Position numbers and translations under genes: made by a program | The notes under the pieces: model-generated | Seen by the model: the letters and a program-made list of their open reading frames with translations, nothing else | The model's database searches: none | Told to the model about the DNA's origin: nothing | Assembly (NCBI GenBank): GCA_944739405.2 | Contig: OX123182.2 | Location: 19,045,326-19,109,325, forward strand | Direction of reading: 5' to 3' | Length of the DNA stretch: 64,000 nucleotides | Source of the DNA: Euclidia mi | Lineage: Eukaryota > Arthropoda > Insecta > Lepidoptera > Erebidae | Part shown: one piece after another, positions 34,644 through 44,612 of the stretch | How the letters are laid out: each line of letters opens with the position of its first letter | Numbering within the stretch: the stretch's first letter is position 1

Positions 34644-35188
34644 AAAGGCATCAGCAGGATCAGCTTCAACACGCTTACTACACGACAATCTTCCACATAG
34701 ACACGTAAATCCCCCTAATGAATATTCCTTTTATAATACATCACACATTTTTATAACATTCTATATTTTATTAGCTATATACTATTATGCTATATTTATT
34801 ATCTATATATATTTATTCCATATATATTATCTATATATTAGATTGGAAAAAATATTTTTACGGTACTGTCGTAAATTATACATGTATAGCTACATAATTT
34901 ATATTGATTTTGCTGCAAAGGATCATGATATATTTTATATAATAAGCAATGAATCTTATTTATTTGTAACCTGTGATACGACACAATTTACAATATTAGA
35001 ATATGATCAATCACAAGAACCAAGGAATAATAACATAGACAATAATGTAGACTTCATATCCCTGAAAATATTGAAGAGATGTATGATTACACTTATATCT
35101 ACACTTTTTTCACGTTTTTGTTTATTGCTGCATGATTTCATATATTGTGTACTACATGTAAATGTATTCAATCGTATAGTTATGCTGA

Positions 35189-38152
35189 TGTCTAGTAATA
35201 ACTCACCACATACCAGTGTTTGATAATTTAACTGATGAGCTAGACTCAGTACGCATTGATTGCAGTGTAGTTCATGCGCCTGAGGAAATATCAACAGCAA
35301 TCACAACGTTCTACAACTTTAGAATACTAACATACAATATACGGAGTCTAAATAAGAACTTTGATAGTTTTATGGTACTTATGGACAGAATTTCTCTGAC
35401 CATGGATATTATAATATTGACAGAATGCTGGCTTAATGACTTTTCAATAATACCACAAATAAAATCGTTTAATAGCTATAATACGACTGTAAACATTAAC
35501 CAGAATAGTGGTGTAGTAATATATGTGAGAGATACCTTGAGTGTGTGTGTTTCAGAACCAAATATTAACGACGCGAACTGTCTTCAAATTGATCTGACTG
35601 ACGCAATAACAATTGTCGGTATTTACCGTCCACCGTCGTTCAAAAATCTAAATAACTTTTTATCTTCTCTTGACGGCATACTAAGCGCGTTGTCCACTAA
35701 ATCCAAGTCACTCATTTTAGCAGGTGACATGAATATCAATTTGCTTGGCTGCAGTGACAATCAAGATATGGAGTACCTGTGTCTAATGGCAGAAAACGGC
35801 CTATTCCCCGCAATTACACAACCTACAAGAGGAGAAGCATGCCTGGATTACATTTTTGTTAATTCCGTGAAAAATGCTGTAGGCTTGGTATGCTGCTCGG
35901 ATATAACAGACCATGAATTAGTCATCCTCGGTTTAGCCAATAATCAGAAGCAGAATAGCAGTCCTCATAGAACCATTGTTAGACGGAACGCAAAGGCTAT
36001 CCGGAACGAGCTTTTGTTAGTGGATTGGTCACAAATATATGCACAAACTGATATAAATTGTGTAGTGCGAAGTTTCAGTGAACGGCTTGCGGAAACTATT
36101 AATAAACACACCCGAGAAGTCAGAGTAAGCCACTCAAAGTTCAATATCAAGCCCTGGATCACACCAGGTCTCATACGATGCATGCAACATAGAGATCGAC
36201 TGCATATCAGGTATCGAAAATCACCAAATGATCACATCCTACGTGTAACATACAATCGCTACAGAAACTTTTGTAATAATCTACTAAGAAAGCTAAAAAT
36301 CGAACATGATAATAGAAAACTTTCTACTAGCACAAACAACCCGAAAAAAATGTGGAAGGTTATAAAAACTACATGCCACCTCTCCAGTGCTAAGAAGGAT
36401 TCCAGCGAATTACTGACAATACCTGGTAGTATTTCTGCTAAACATTCACTGGACATGTGTAACAAGTATTTCTCGACGGTTGGACAAAGATTAGCGAACG
36501 AAACACTACACGATTTAAAACAATCACAAGAAGCATTGGCAGACAAAGTCTCCAATAATTTATTGACTCACTCCTTCTTTCTACAGCCTACAGACGAGTC
36601 TGAAGTAGAGGCTCTTATATTGTCTTTAGATAATGATAAGGCACCAGGTACTGATGGTCTAACCAATGGTCTTCTGAAAGAAATCAGGGACAGTATTATA
36701 CCACCGCTTACAAAAATATTCAACCACAGTCTTGAAACAGGCATTTTCCCCGAAAATTGGAAGACAGGATGTGTCATTCCAATTTATAAAAATGGCCCAA
36801 AAGACGCAGCGGATAGCTACCGTCCAATCACACTCCTAACGGCATTTTCAAAACTCCTCGAGAAAATTGTAAACAAAAGGCTTGTCAAGTATATTGACAC
36901 CAATAACATGATTTCCCCTAAACAGTTTGGTTTTAGAAGAGGAAAATCAACGGAGGAAGCCGTGAAGCTACTCACCTCTACAGTGTCAGCAGAGCTTGAC
37001 AGAAACAGGTGCAGCATAGGCATTTTCCTCGACTTAGCAAAAGCCTTCGACACCGTCTCGATTCCGATTATGCTGCGGAAGCTAGAAAAGCAGTTCGGAA
37101 TCAGAGGTATTGCTCTCGAATGGTTTAAAAGTTACCTGATGGATAGAAAGCAAAGCGTTAGAGTTGGTAACCATGAAAGTGGACTAAACATAATTAATTT
37201 TGGCATTCCGCAAGGTAGCATCCTTGGACCAACATTATTCATAATGTATATGAACGATATACATAATGTTATCAAGGCTGATATAATATGCTATGCAGAC
37301 GATACTGTTATACTTTTTGATGGTGCTACATGGTCCGAGGTAGTTACGAATGCCGAAACAGGAATGAACAATATATACAGGTGGTTGCGTCGTAACCTGC
37401 TAACACTGAACGCCAAAAAAACTCAATATATTACATTCCACAAGACAAACTCGTCGGCCCCGGACTCGTCATTAAAGGTCAAAGTACATAGCTGTAGGAA
37501 TCAGACACACTGTCACTGCGAAATTATTAAGAAGACGGAATCTATAAAGTACCTCGGTGTCATAATAGACCAAAATCTAAATTTTAAAGCACACATGGCA
37601 GCCCTAGCAGGTAGAGTGCGCAAAACAGCAAATATAATAAGATTGCTCAGATCCTCAGCGCCGTTAAAGATTCTAAAAACAGTATACAATGCATTGAGCC
37701 AATCTTTAATTACATACTGCATAAACTGCTGGGGAAGTGCCGCCAAAACATACATGATAATGGTCGAACGAGCTCAGCGATCGGTGCTTAAAACAATGCT
37801 TAGAAAGCCCTTTAGGTACCCCACTAAGCAACTATACATGGATTCCAAAATGCTTAATGTGCGCCAGCTTTTTATTTTAAAATCCTCTTTAAAAATGCAT
37901 AAGGAAACAATAAATAGCAAAGAATATCCACGTCTTCTGAAACGCCGCGTTTACAGAATTGAGGTACCCAAAGTTAGATCATCTTTTGCCAGACGCTTTA
38001 GTCCGTTCATCGACCACTTCGTTTACAACAGAGTGGCTAATATGTGTGATATTAAGCAGTGTTCCGTTAACGAGGCAAGAATAAAAATCACAAACTGGCT
38101 CCTAACACTGTCATACGATTTAACCGAAAACCTTTTAGTGCACCTGACATGA
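35189..38152 (+). CDS. LINE-B ORF2: APE endonuclease and reverse transcriptase
   Basis: Nicks target DNA and reverse-transcribes element RNA. About 980 residues. The endonuclease spans roughly the first 230: TYNIRSLNKN, TECWLND, VGIYRPP, AGDMNINLLG and DITDHELVILG. The RT spans about 430-780: NDKAPGTDGL, YRPITLLTAFSKLLEK, QFGFRRGKST, IFLDLAKAFDTV, GIPQGSILGPTLFIMYMND and the catalytic YADD near residue 700. The C-terminal region continues to the stop at 38152. No in-frame stop interrupts the catalytic domains. The frame has no ATG at its 5' end: a likely start, ATG at 35188, is one frame off and runs into a stop at 35221. A one-base indel near 35218 may therefore have separated the start from the body. 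Confidence 0.88.
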   Translation, partial: CLVITHHIPVFDNLTDELDSVRIDCSVVHAPEEISTAITTFYNFRILTYNIRSLNKNFDSFMVLMDRISLTMDIIILTECWLNDFSIIPQIKSFNSYNTTVNINQNSGVVIYVRDTLSVCVSEPNINDANCLQIDLTDAITIVGIYRPPSFKNLNNFLSSLDGILSALSTKSKSLILAGDMNINLLGCSDNQDMEYLCLMAENGLFPAITQPTRGEACLDYIFVNSVKNAVGLVCCSDITDHELVILGLANNQKQNSSPHRTIVRRNAKAIRNELLLVDWSQIYAQTDINCVVRSFSERLAETINKHTREVRVSHSKFNIKPWITPGLIRCMQHRDRLHIRYRKSPNDHILRVTYNRYRNFCNNLLRKLKIEHDNRKLSTSTNNPKKMWKVIKTTCHLSSAKKDSSELLTIPGSISAKHSLDMCNKYFSTVGQRLANETLHDLKQSQEALADKVSNNLLTHSFFLQPTDESEVEALILSLDNDKAPGTDGLTNGLLKEIRDSIIPPLTKIFNHSLETGIFPENWKTGCVIPIYKNGPKDAADSYRPITLLTAFSKLLEKIVNKRLVKYIDTNNMISPKQFGFRRGKSTEEAVKLLTSTVSAELDRNRCSIGIFLDLAKAFDTVSIPIMLRKLEKQFGIRGIALEWFKSYLMDRKQSVRVGNHESGLNIINFGIPQGSILGPTLFIMYMNDIHNVIKADIICYADDTVILFDGATWSEVVTNAETGMNNIYRWLRRNLLTLNAKKTQYITFHKTNSSAPDSSLKVKVHSCRNQTHCHCEIIKKTESIKYLGVIIDQNLNFKAHMAALAGRVRKTANIIRLLRSSAPLKILKTVYNALSQSLITYCINCWGSAAKTYMIMVERAQRSVLKTMLRKPFRYPTKQLYMDSKMLNVRQLFILKSSLKMHKETINSKEYPRLLKRRVYRIEVPKVRSSFARRFSPFIDHFVYNRVANMCDIKQCSVNEARIKITNWLLTLSYDLTENLLVHLT

Positions 38153-38584
38153 TAACCTCTTGTTCAATAAAGAATAAACTAGTAGGTACTAAGGCATAGC
38201 TATCACGAATACGAAAGTACAATATTTTATTTATTAAGTAAATGATTACATAAATTTCATAACAACGATTGAAATATATATATTATTATTATTTAAATTT
38301 ACATATAAATATATACATATATATTTAAGTATTATTACTACATCCTGATTTACATAAATAGTCTATAGAATTAGTTAAGAAGTTTACCTTTACCCTTCTC
38401 TATATTATTATTAATTTAAAATTTAGTTTTAAGATGTCGTCCGAGCACATTTTGTAATCGTTTAGGTAATAGTAGTAGGCACCCACAGGACAGGCTTGCC
38501 TAGTGTGGGGCCACTGGATATGAACAAAAATTGTATTTATTCTTAGTTAATAAATGTTTTTTGATTTTTGATTTTTGATTTTTG

Positions 38585-38908
38585 ATTCGAACCGCGAATG
38601 GAAATATCTTGTTGCCGCGCGGTCTTATCAACTTACTCACTACTTTTAATAATCAAACCCACTTATTGAAAGCTTATATTATTCCAGAAGTTACAAGTAA
38701 TTTAATTTTAGGCATCGATTTCTGGAAACTATTTAAATTACTGCCTAACCATATCGCATCCGTATGCATGTCTAAAACATTGCCGTGTAGTGTGTTAAGT
38801 GAAAATAAGCCGAGTAACACGAACGTATTGCAATCTTTTAGTGAGTTGAGTGAGTCACAACAAAGAACGGCTAAGTTAATTATAAAGCAATACGAGTCGA
38901 TTTCTACT
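38585..38908 (+). pseudogene. LTR-1 pol fragment: protease C-terminal half
   Basis: The frame continues from the far side of LINE-B (IRTANGNILLPRGLINLL, then VTSNLILGIDFWKLF). LILGIDFW is the conserved end of gypsy aspartic proteases. It runs into the R1-like insertion at 38909. Confidence 0.85.
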
Positions 38909-39540
38909 TTTTTTTTTTTTTGGTATCGGTTTGGAAAATCCTCATGGAGTCCCTCCGCCCCAGGGGAGGGGGGGGGGGAAGGACGAAGGGGACTGTCAGA
39001 CTCTTACTGACTAAAAACCAACCCGTGCTCCTCATGTACCCATGAGTCGGAGGGTAGGGTTTCACCAAAGCATTCCTCGCTACCCCCCGACGGGTATTGG
39101 TCCGCCAGATGGTCAGGCGGGCCCCGAACGAAACCCCCTTGGCGGCGGATGAAGGTGTTGGGCTCCGCCGCCAAAACACCCAGCGGCCGCAGAGGATAGG
39201 GAGGACGGCAACGCAACACCGCATCTCCTCTTCCTCTGCGGCCCCACCGCGACGCAACGATGGTGCGCCCCCATTTGGTCGCGGGAGGTAGGGCGCGGGG
39301 CAACGCAACACCCACACGCCTCTCCTCCCGCGACCGCACCCGACTGCGAGGGACAGACAGAACTGTCCCCCGCACCCGCACCATGGGACGCATCCTACGC
39401 AGGCCTCTATCAAGCCCACGTGGAGCGACTCCTCCCGGGATCCCGCTTAGCTTCACCGTGGGTGGCTTCTAACCCACGGTTACTGAGCCCCCCCACCACG
39501 ACAAGGTGGAGATCCCACGGGGAGGGAGTCGATTTCTACT
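38894..39540 (-). mobile_element. Short internally deleted R1-like retroelement
   Basis: A 617-bp insert (38909-39525) lies between two exact copies of GAGTCGATTTCTACT (38894-38908, 39526-39540). On the minus strand it starts GGGATCTCCACCTTGTCGTGG and runs through a GC-rich 5' region. It joins a short stretch ending in tccaaaccgatacc followed by 14 or so A residues. The 5' sequence matches what I recall of 5' UTRs of lepidopteran R1-clade LINEs (the L1Bm type). The whole coding region is missing, so 5' end and poly(A) tail sit together in one small element. GC content is far above the surroundings. Confidence 0.8.
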
Positions 39541-40226
39541 GAAAAAACCGGTTTAGGACGAACTCCCTTAATAGAACATGCAATAGACACTGGCGATTCT
39601 GCGCCGATACACCAAAGATATTATAGGTTACCGCCGGCGAAATTAAAAATAATTATTGACGAAATGCTTGCATTGGGAGTGGTAGAAAAATGCGAAAGTC
39701 CGTGGTCGTCATCAATTTTACTAACGCCTAAGAAGGACGGTAAACTTAGGTTTTGTTTAGATAGTCGGAAACTTAATTCTATTACTAAAAAAGACGCGTA
39801 CAAACTACCTTACGTATCCGAAATTTTAGACAACCTTAGGAACGCTAGATATCTAAGTAGTATAGACTTATCTAAGTCCTTTTGGCAGACGCCTCTTCGC
39901 GAATGTGATCGTGATAAGACTGCGTTCTATGTGCCTACTAAAGGAACATTTAGATTTGTGACTATGCCGTTTGGTTTAACGAATGCGCCTGCGACACAAC
40001 AGAGTTTGGTGGATCATTTGTTTACAAACAGTCCTGAGTTCGAAAACTCTGTATTCGTTTTTTTTAGATGATATCGTGCTTATATCGCCATCTTTTAATG
40101 CTCATGTGTCACTATTAAATAAAATATACGAAAAATTAAAATCGGCCAACCTTACAATAAACTTAGAAAAATCTAAATTCTTCCGTGATGAATTGAAGTA
40201 CTTGGGCTACGTAGTAAACTCTAAGG
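39541..40226 (+). pseudogene. LTR-1 pol fragment: reverse transcriptase
   Basis: Encodes the gypsy RT from the linker (RTPLIEHAIDTGDSAPIHQR, RYYRLPPAKLK) through SPWSSSILLTPKKDGKLRFC, YLSSIDLSKSFWQ, MPFGLTNAPATQQ and the catalytic FLDD block. An extra T in the run at 40058-40065 shifts the frame just before FLDD, so the catalytic aspartates are out of frame. The last piece (ELKYLGYVVNSKG) ends at the MITE. Confidence 0.88.
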
Positions 40227-40461
40227 GCCTTATTACAAATCATGGTTTAAAAATAATACCAGGTTTAGACCTTGATGGAGAATTTTTAAAAGGACTTTTT
40301 GAGGCAAATAATTACATATTTTTGTTCGAGATTTGTTCCAAAGAATTTTAATGACAATAGTTTTAGAAAAATGTGTTTATAGTGCACGTAAAATCAATTT
40401 TACGCAGGTAAGCTTAGGGCTAAACCTCGATTTATATTTAGTCCATGTTTTGTAATAAGGC
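40227..40461. mobile_element. MITE inside LTR-1 pol
   Basis: 235 bp with inverted ends: GCCTTATTACAAATCATGG at the left and the complement GCCTTATTACAAAACATGG at the right, with weaker symmetry further in (ggttta...taaacc). Flanks tctaaggg and ggtaaagg may be a diverged 8-9-bp target duplication. It splits the codons for YVVNSKG and GKGLQVDP. Noncoding. Confidence 0.75.
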
Positions 40462-40520
40462 GGTAAAGGATTACAAGTAGACCCATGTAAGGTGGAAGCC
40501 ATTCTTCAATATGCTACGCC

Positions 40521-40667
40521 TAAGAATCGTCGTCTGATCGCCTTCAAAAATGTAAATCAAAAGATTCAGAATACCTGTGTACTGTATTATATTTTGTTTC
40601 TTGAAACATTGTAAGAAGGGTTTGAAATAAATAAATTATAAATTAAAAAAAAAAAAAAATTAAGAAT
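40521..40667 (+). mobile_element. 133-bp polyadenylated retrocopy
   Basis: TAAGAAT (40521-40527 and 40661-40667) flanks a 133-bp insert ending in AATAAATAAATT then a run of about 15 A residues. Removing it restores pol codons PKN-KKEVKRFLGIASWYR. The body is not one of the LINE or SINE tails seen in this window, so it may be the 3' end of a host mRNA or of an unrelated LINE, copied in by LINE machinery. Confidence 0.75.
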
Positions 40668-41157
40668 AAAAAAGAAGTCAAAAGGTTCTTAGGCATTGCA
40701 TCATGGTATCGGCGATTTATATCTAATTTTAGTACTATTGCCGGTCCCTTGAACAAACTTACTTCTACCGGTAAGAAAGCTGCACCATTCCAGTGGTCGG
40801 TGGAAGCTGATGACTCGTTTTGTAAACTAAAACAATTGTTAAGCTCCGCACCAATATTATCGTGTCCCGATTAAGAGAAACCTTTTCAAGTTCACACAGA
40901 TACGAGTGCGACCGGCATGGGTGGGTTACTTACACAAGAAATAGATGGCGTGGAACTACCTATCGCTTACATGAGTAGGTCACTAAATGCACAGGAACAA
41001 AACTACAGTATTACAGAACGGGAGACATTAGCAGTTCTAACAGCCCTCGAATATTGGCGCTGTTATTTAGATAACGGGTTAAAGTTTGTTGTGTATACTG
41101 ACCATTCCGCACTGAAAATGGTTCCTAAGCTTGAGCAACCCGACTGGTAGATTAGCT
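40668..41157 (+). pseudogene. LTR-1 pol fragment: RT thumb and RNase H
   Basis: EVKRFLGIASWYRRFISNFS, FQVHTDTSATGMGGLLTQ, YMSRSLNAQEQNYSITERETLAVL and FVVYTDHSALKM are the RT connection and RNase H of gypsy elements (catalytic Asp in TDTSA, Glu in ERE, Asp in YTDHSAL). A TAA at 40871-40873 and an extra base near 41143 break the frame. Confidence 0.87.
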
Positions 41158-42534
41158 CGGTGGTTGGTTCGTCTGTCAGCCTTTAACTTCGAAATAAAGC
41201 ATCGGCGCGGCGCAGATAATATTATAGCCGATGCGTTATCACGATCCCTACCTGTAAATATAATTAACGCGAATAATAATAACGTGAATGACCCTAATGT
41301 TGACATTGATCAATGGTATTCAGCCACCTACAATGGTTGTTTATCTTCGCCTAATGACTATCCAGACTATTCTATTAAAAATAATAAATTGTATCGTTTG
41401 ATAAAATCTAGGTGTATGCTACGTAAGGAGTTCGAATGGAAAGAAGTACTACCTTCTTCTGATCGAAATAATGCCATATTAGAGAACCATGCCGAACCCA
41501 CTTCGGGACATTTCAGTATATTTAAAACTTACAAGCGCTTAGCACTGCGTTACTATTGGCCCAAAATGCGCGATGACGTAGTTAAGTTCATAAATTCTTG
41601 CGACACTTGTATCGCGCACAAACATCAGAACCATGCACCATTGGGAACCATGGGACGACCCAAAGTGTGTTCACGACCCTTCCAAACCATTAGTGTAGAT
41701 TTGGTGGGGCCACTACCCGTCACAAGAAAACAAAACGCCTACATCTTTGTAGTAACTTGCTGTTTTAGTAAATACTGTCTACTTTTTCCTATCAGGCGCG
41801 CAACTGCTGAAATAATAACCAACATTTTGGAAGAAAAAATATTTTTAGTTCATGGTATACCATCTACAATTATATTGGACAATGGTAAACAGTTTGTCAG
41901 TGCTACTTTAAAAGCTATGTTGCGCAAGTAGAAAATCCCTAATCTTCATTATACTCCTAAATATTCTCCACATGTCAATACGGTCGAACGCTATAATAAA
42001 ACCATTGGTTCTACCTTAGCGGCGTTTGTAGGAAATGACCAGAGATTATGGGACACTCTCCTACCTAAGGAGCAGTTTGCATGAAATACTGCAGTTAATG
42101 AAGTCACGGGCTATACACCTAGTTTTTTAGTCTATGGACGTGAATTAGTTCCATGCGGCTCACACTATGTCGACACGGACGCTGATGATATAGTATACAT
42201 ACCTAGGGACGATTACACAGAAAACATAGGTCATTTATCAGGCATATTTGACAAAGTTCAGGCACTCCTCATTCATGCTCATGCTAGGAATTCCCAAACG
42301 TATAATTTACGCCGTAAACCAGCTGAGTTTAATGTGGGAGACACTGTGTGGAAAAGGACTTTTTATCAGAGCGACAAGGATAAGTCCTTCTGTAAGAAAC
42401 TAGCCCCTAAATTCGTGAAGTGCACAGTGATTAATAAAAAGTCGCCTCTCGTTTACGAGTTGTCGGACGCGTCTGGAAATTCTATTGGGTTTTGGCACAT
42501 TAAGGACCTAAAACCTATACACTTTGGTGCCTAA
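41158..42534 (+). pseudogene. LTR-1 pol fragment: integrase
   Basis: FNFEIKHRRGADNIIADALS links RNase H to integrase. The zinc domain (HFSIFKTYKRLALRYYWPKM, SCDTCIAHK) is followed by the catalytic core with SVDLVGPLPV, ILDNGKQFVS and SPHVNTVERYN (D, D, E). A TAG at 41929-41931 and a TGA near 42083 interrupt it. The C-terminal domain (FNVGDTVWKR...GFWHIKDLKPIH) ends at 42534, about 146 bp before the 3' LTR. There is no room for an env gene. Confidence 0.87.
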
Positions 42535-42680
42535 CTATTTGTTACAAACCGTAGAAGACTTTCCCTTCCTTCTCTCTATATGCCGTCTTAGCTTGGACAG
42601 TAGCGGACTCATAGACCTAACGCAGCTAGTCGGATTTTCCTTGTTAGCCACGTAAAATCCTCTCCTAAGGCGGGCGGTAT

Positions 42681-43418
42681 TGTAGAGTATGACCGGTACC
42701 TACCGAGTGTACGTCATAATACCGTCCATACGCTCGGCCAATCAGGGAAGGCCATCGTCCGCGCTCGTAAGTTTTGCCCATATTTGGTTACGCGCCGACA
42801 CGAACTCTGATGGAGGGCCCGGTATATAAAGGGGCCGACAGAGAGACCGGCACCGCTACTCTAACGTCGCTTCTACTACCTACCTACTATAACTAAGCGT
42901 ACCTACCGACCCTACGTCGTATCTACGTGTATCCTGGTCCCAGCTACGGGTATGTTACTACATTTACTGCGTTAGCGTACTGCCCATCTCTCTACCTGCT
43001 AGCTGAGGCCGGCTGACGCCGCCTGCCTGACTCTATTGGTTGTGGCTCTCCTAATTCTGCTTTCCTTCAGGTTCCAGGTTCACCTTAAGACTCCAGCTAC
43101 GCTCCTCGACCGCTACACTTTCCTGCATCGCCTTTGGCGTCACCTCTGCCGAAGAGTCTGACCTGCCCTGCTTATCGTACTCGTACCGCCGGCGTCTGCC
43201 AGCTGAACCAACGGCCTGCGAGGATCTACCGCTACGCGCAGCCTTCGAGCAGCCTGCCTACACACTACCAGAGGGAACAGCGTGGGAGACTGCAGCCCTT
43301 AGTGTTCAGGCCAGTGTCGTGTTGTTGGTCGGTCATACTCGGCATAGGAAATGAGACAATACTCGGCAATAAACGCATCTAGGACCTCTTCTGCGTTTTA
43401 CTACCAGAACCCGTTACA
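42681..43418 (+). repeat. LTR-1 3' LTR
   Basis: 738 bp, TGTAGAG...CGTTACA, with TATA box at 42823-42831 and AATAAA near 43367. A purine-rich stretch (aaggcgggcggta) precedes it as the likely polypurine tract. GCAC follows at 43419-43422. Confidence 0.93.
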
Positions 43419-43422
43419 GCAC

Positions 43423-44364
43423 CACTGAAACCATGAGCTTATTTTTACTGTCAGTGGTGATTTTTTTAAGTATAATGTGCTCCTCACTTCATTACTACAT
43501 AATATACGTATGTACTTGAGCAAAACCATTTCATAGATATGCAACAAACACAACTTACAAATCGAACTTAAACTGTCTATGTTTTAAATGAAGCGTTTAA
43601 AACTCACGCACAGACACATTCTACCCATACAAACAGACATACAAACTTTTTAAAGCAATTTTATTCAAATCGATTTTAGTGTAGGTAAATAAAACTTTCA
43701 TTAAAAGGAGCGCATCATACTCTATTAAGGATACCCAAGTACCTCCTGCTAAGCTGAAACAAAAACACAAATATTAACTTAAAAAAAACGAAAATTTTAT
43801 TTTACTACTGCCCAGTTCTTTATAGATGCCCAAAGTGTTAATTCCCATGATAATCACGAAATTATCTATAACTTCGCTGCGAGGCTATAACTCTGAAATG
43901 GGCAATTACTTAATGGCTTATACAAAGATTAGAGTAACGAATGCTCTGGTTAGGAAAACATCAACAACATTGTCCATTTCATTTAAATTTAATAGATTAT
44001 TTGAATATAATAGCAATTAACTTACACTTCTTAATATAAGTAAATTACAATGCCTTAAGATAACTTCTATTGTTAAATGATAAAGCAGTGTAAGTATTCC
44101 CTTTTCTTAAAAAAATACTACTGTCGTTATTTTAATACTCCTTGTGTTTGATGGGACTTTACTAACATTTAATCACCCGATACAACAAACTTGAAACAAC
44201 AATTTGTGACTCTTAAGAAGTGCTGTCTTGTGTGAAGATCGAACTCACGACATTAAGCGCATTTTTAACGGTGAGTCGACTTCTTTCAATATTCGATCTA
44301 TCTGTGGATTTCGTGTATTTCCATTTCCATGTGATATTCATGTTTGAAATCGTATCGTATATCG
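43423..44364. other. No gene seen
   Basis: AT-rich. A tRNA-like B-box scrap (GAGTTCGATC on the minus strand near 44235) may be a decayed SINE head. Confidence 0.4.
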
Positions 44365-44612
44365 TAAGCAGCGATAGCTGAGTGGAGAGACCGACGGACT
44401 GCCACGCAAAGGGTTTCGGGTTCGAATCCACAGCGCGCAACAATGACTTTTCGAAGTTATGTGCGTATTAAATTGTTAATTATCGCTTGCTGACCGGTGA
44501 AGGAAAACACCGTGAGGAAACCTGCGTGTTTGAGAATTCTCCTTAATGTTCTCGAAAGACATGTAAAGTCTGCCAACCCGCACTTGGCCAGCGTGGTGCA
44601 CTTTAAGGTGTT
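44365..44612 (+). repeat. tRNA-derived SINE
   Basis: TAGCTGAGTGG (A box), GGTTCGAATCC (B box near 44420), then a body shared with the copy at 6405 ('gtgcgtattaaattgttaattatcgcttg') and a 'ggccagcgtggtgcac' block. Confidence 0.78.

Larger units (their letters stand above)
33144..38584 (+). mobile_element. LINE-B: near full-length CR1-like retrotransposon
   Basis: Inserted into the LTR-1 protease codons with ATTC duplicated (33140-33143 and 38585-38588). It has a 5' UTR (33144-33623), ORF1 (33624-34643), ORF2 (35189-38152), a 3' UTR and a (TTTTTGA)n tail at 38553-38584. Both frames are long and open except for a possible single-base break at the start of ORF2. The 3' UTR block (cccacaggacaggcttgcc) recurs in the truncated copy at 11577. 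Confidence 0.92.
32846..42534 (+). pseudogene. LTR-1 pol (protease-RT-RNase H-integrase), interrupted
   Basis: Pol is in the -1 frame relative to gag. Pieces: 32846-33143 (protease first half, LLDSGSAITILG), 38585-38908 (protease second half, LILGIDFW, and linker), 39541-40226 (RT), 40462-40527 and 40661-42534 (RT end, RNase H, integrase). Apart from the insertions there is an extra T near 40058-40065, TAA at 40871-40873, an extra G near 41143, TAG at 41929-41931 and TGA near 42083. The four junctions rejoin to a continuous gypsy-type pol, which is the main evidence for each insertion boundary. Confidence 0.88.
30447..43418 (+). mobile_element. LTR-1: Ty3/gypsy retrotransposon with four nested insertions
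   Basis: LTRs at 30447-31175 and 42681-43418 in direct orientation begin TGTAG and end TTACA. The 4-bp target duplication is GCAC (30443-30446 and 43419-43422). The internal order is PBS, gag, protease, RT, RNase H, integrase, 3' LTR; no envelope gene is present. I count roughly a dozen substitutions and one 9-bp indel between the LTRs, so the element is fairly young. Even so, pol has been interrupted by LINE-B (33144-38584), an R1-like short element (38909-39525), a MITE (40227-40461) and a small retrocopy (40528-40660). Without these the element is about 6.5 kb. Confidence 0.93.

Noticed and set aside
34489..35223. 244-codon frame between LINE-B ORF1 and ORF2
   Set aside because: The first part is an off-frame reading of ORF1; the rest is AT-rich spacer with Tyr/Ile-rich composition and no motif.
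39004..39456. 150-codon open frame on the minus strand in the GC-rich insert
   Set aside because: It lies in the 5' UTR-like part of the R1-like short element. The high GC content removes stops in several frames at once, so openness is not evidence of a gene.
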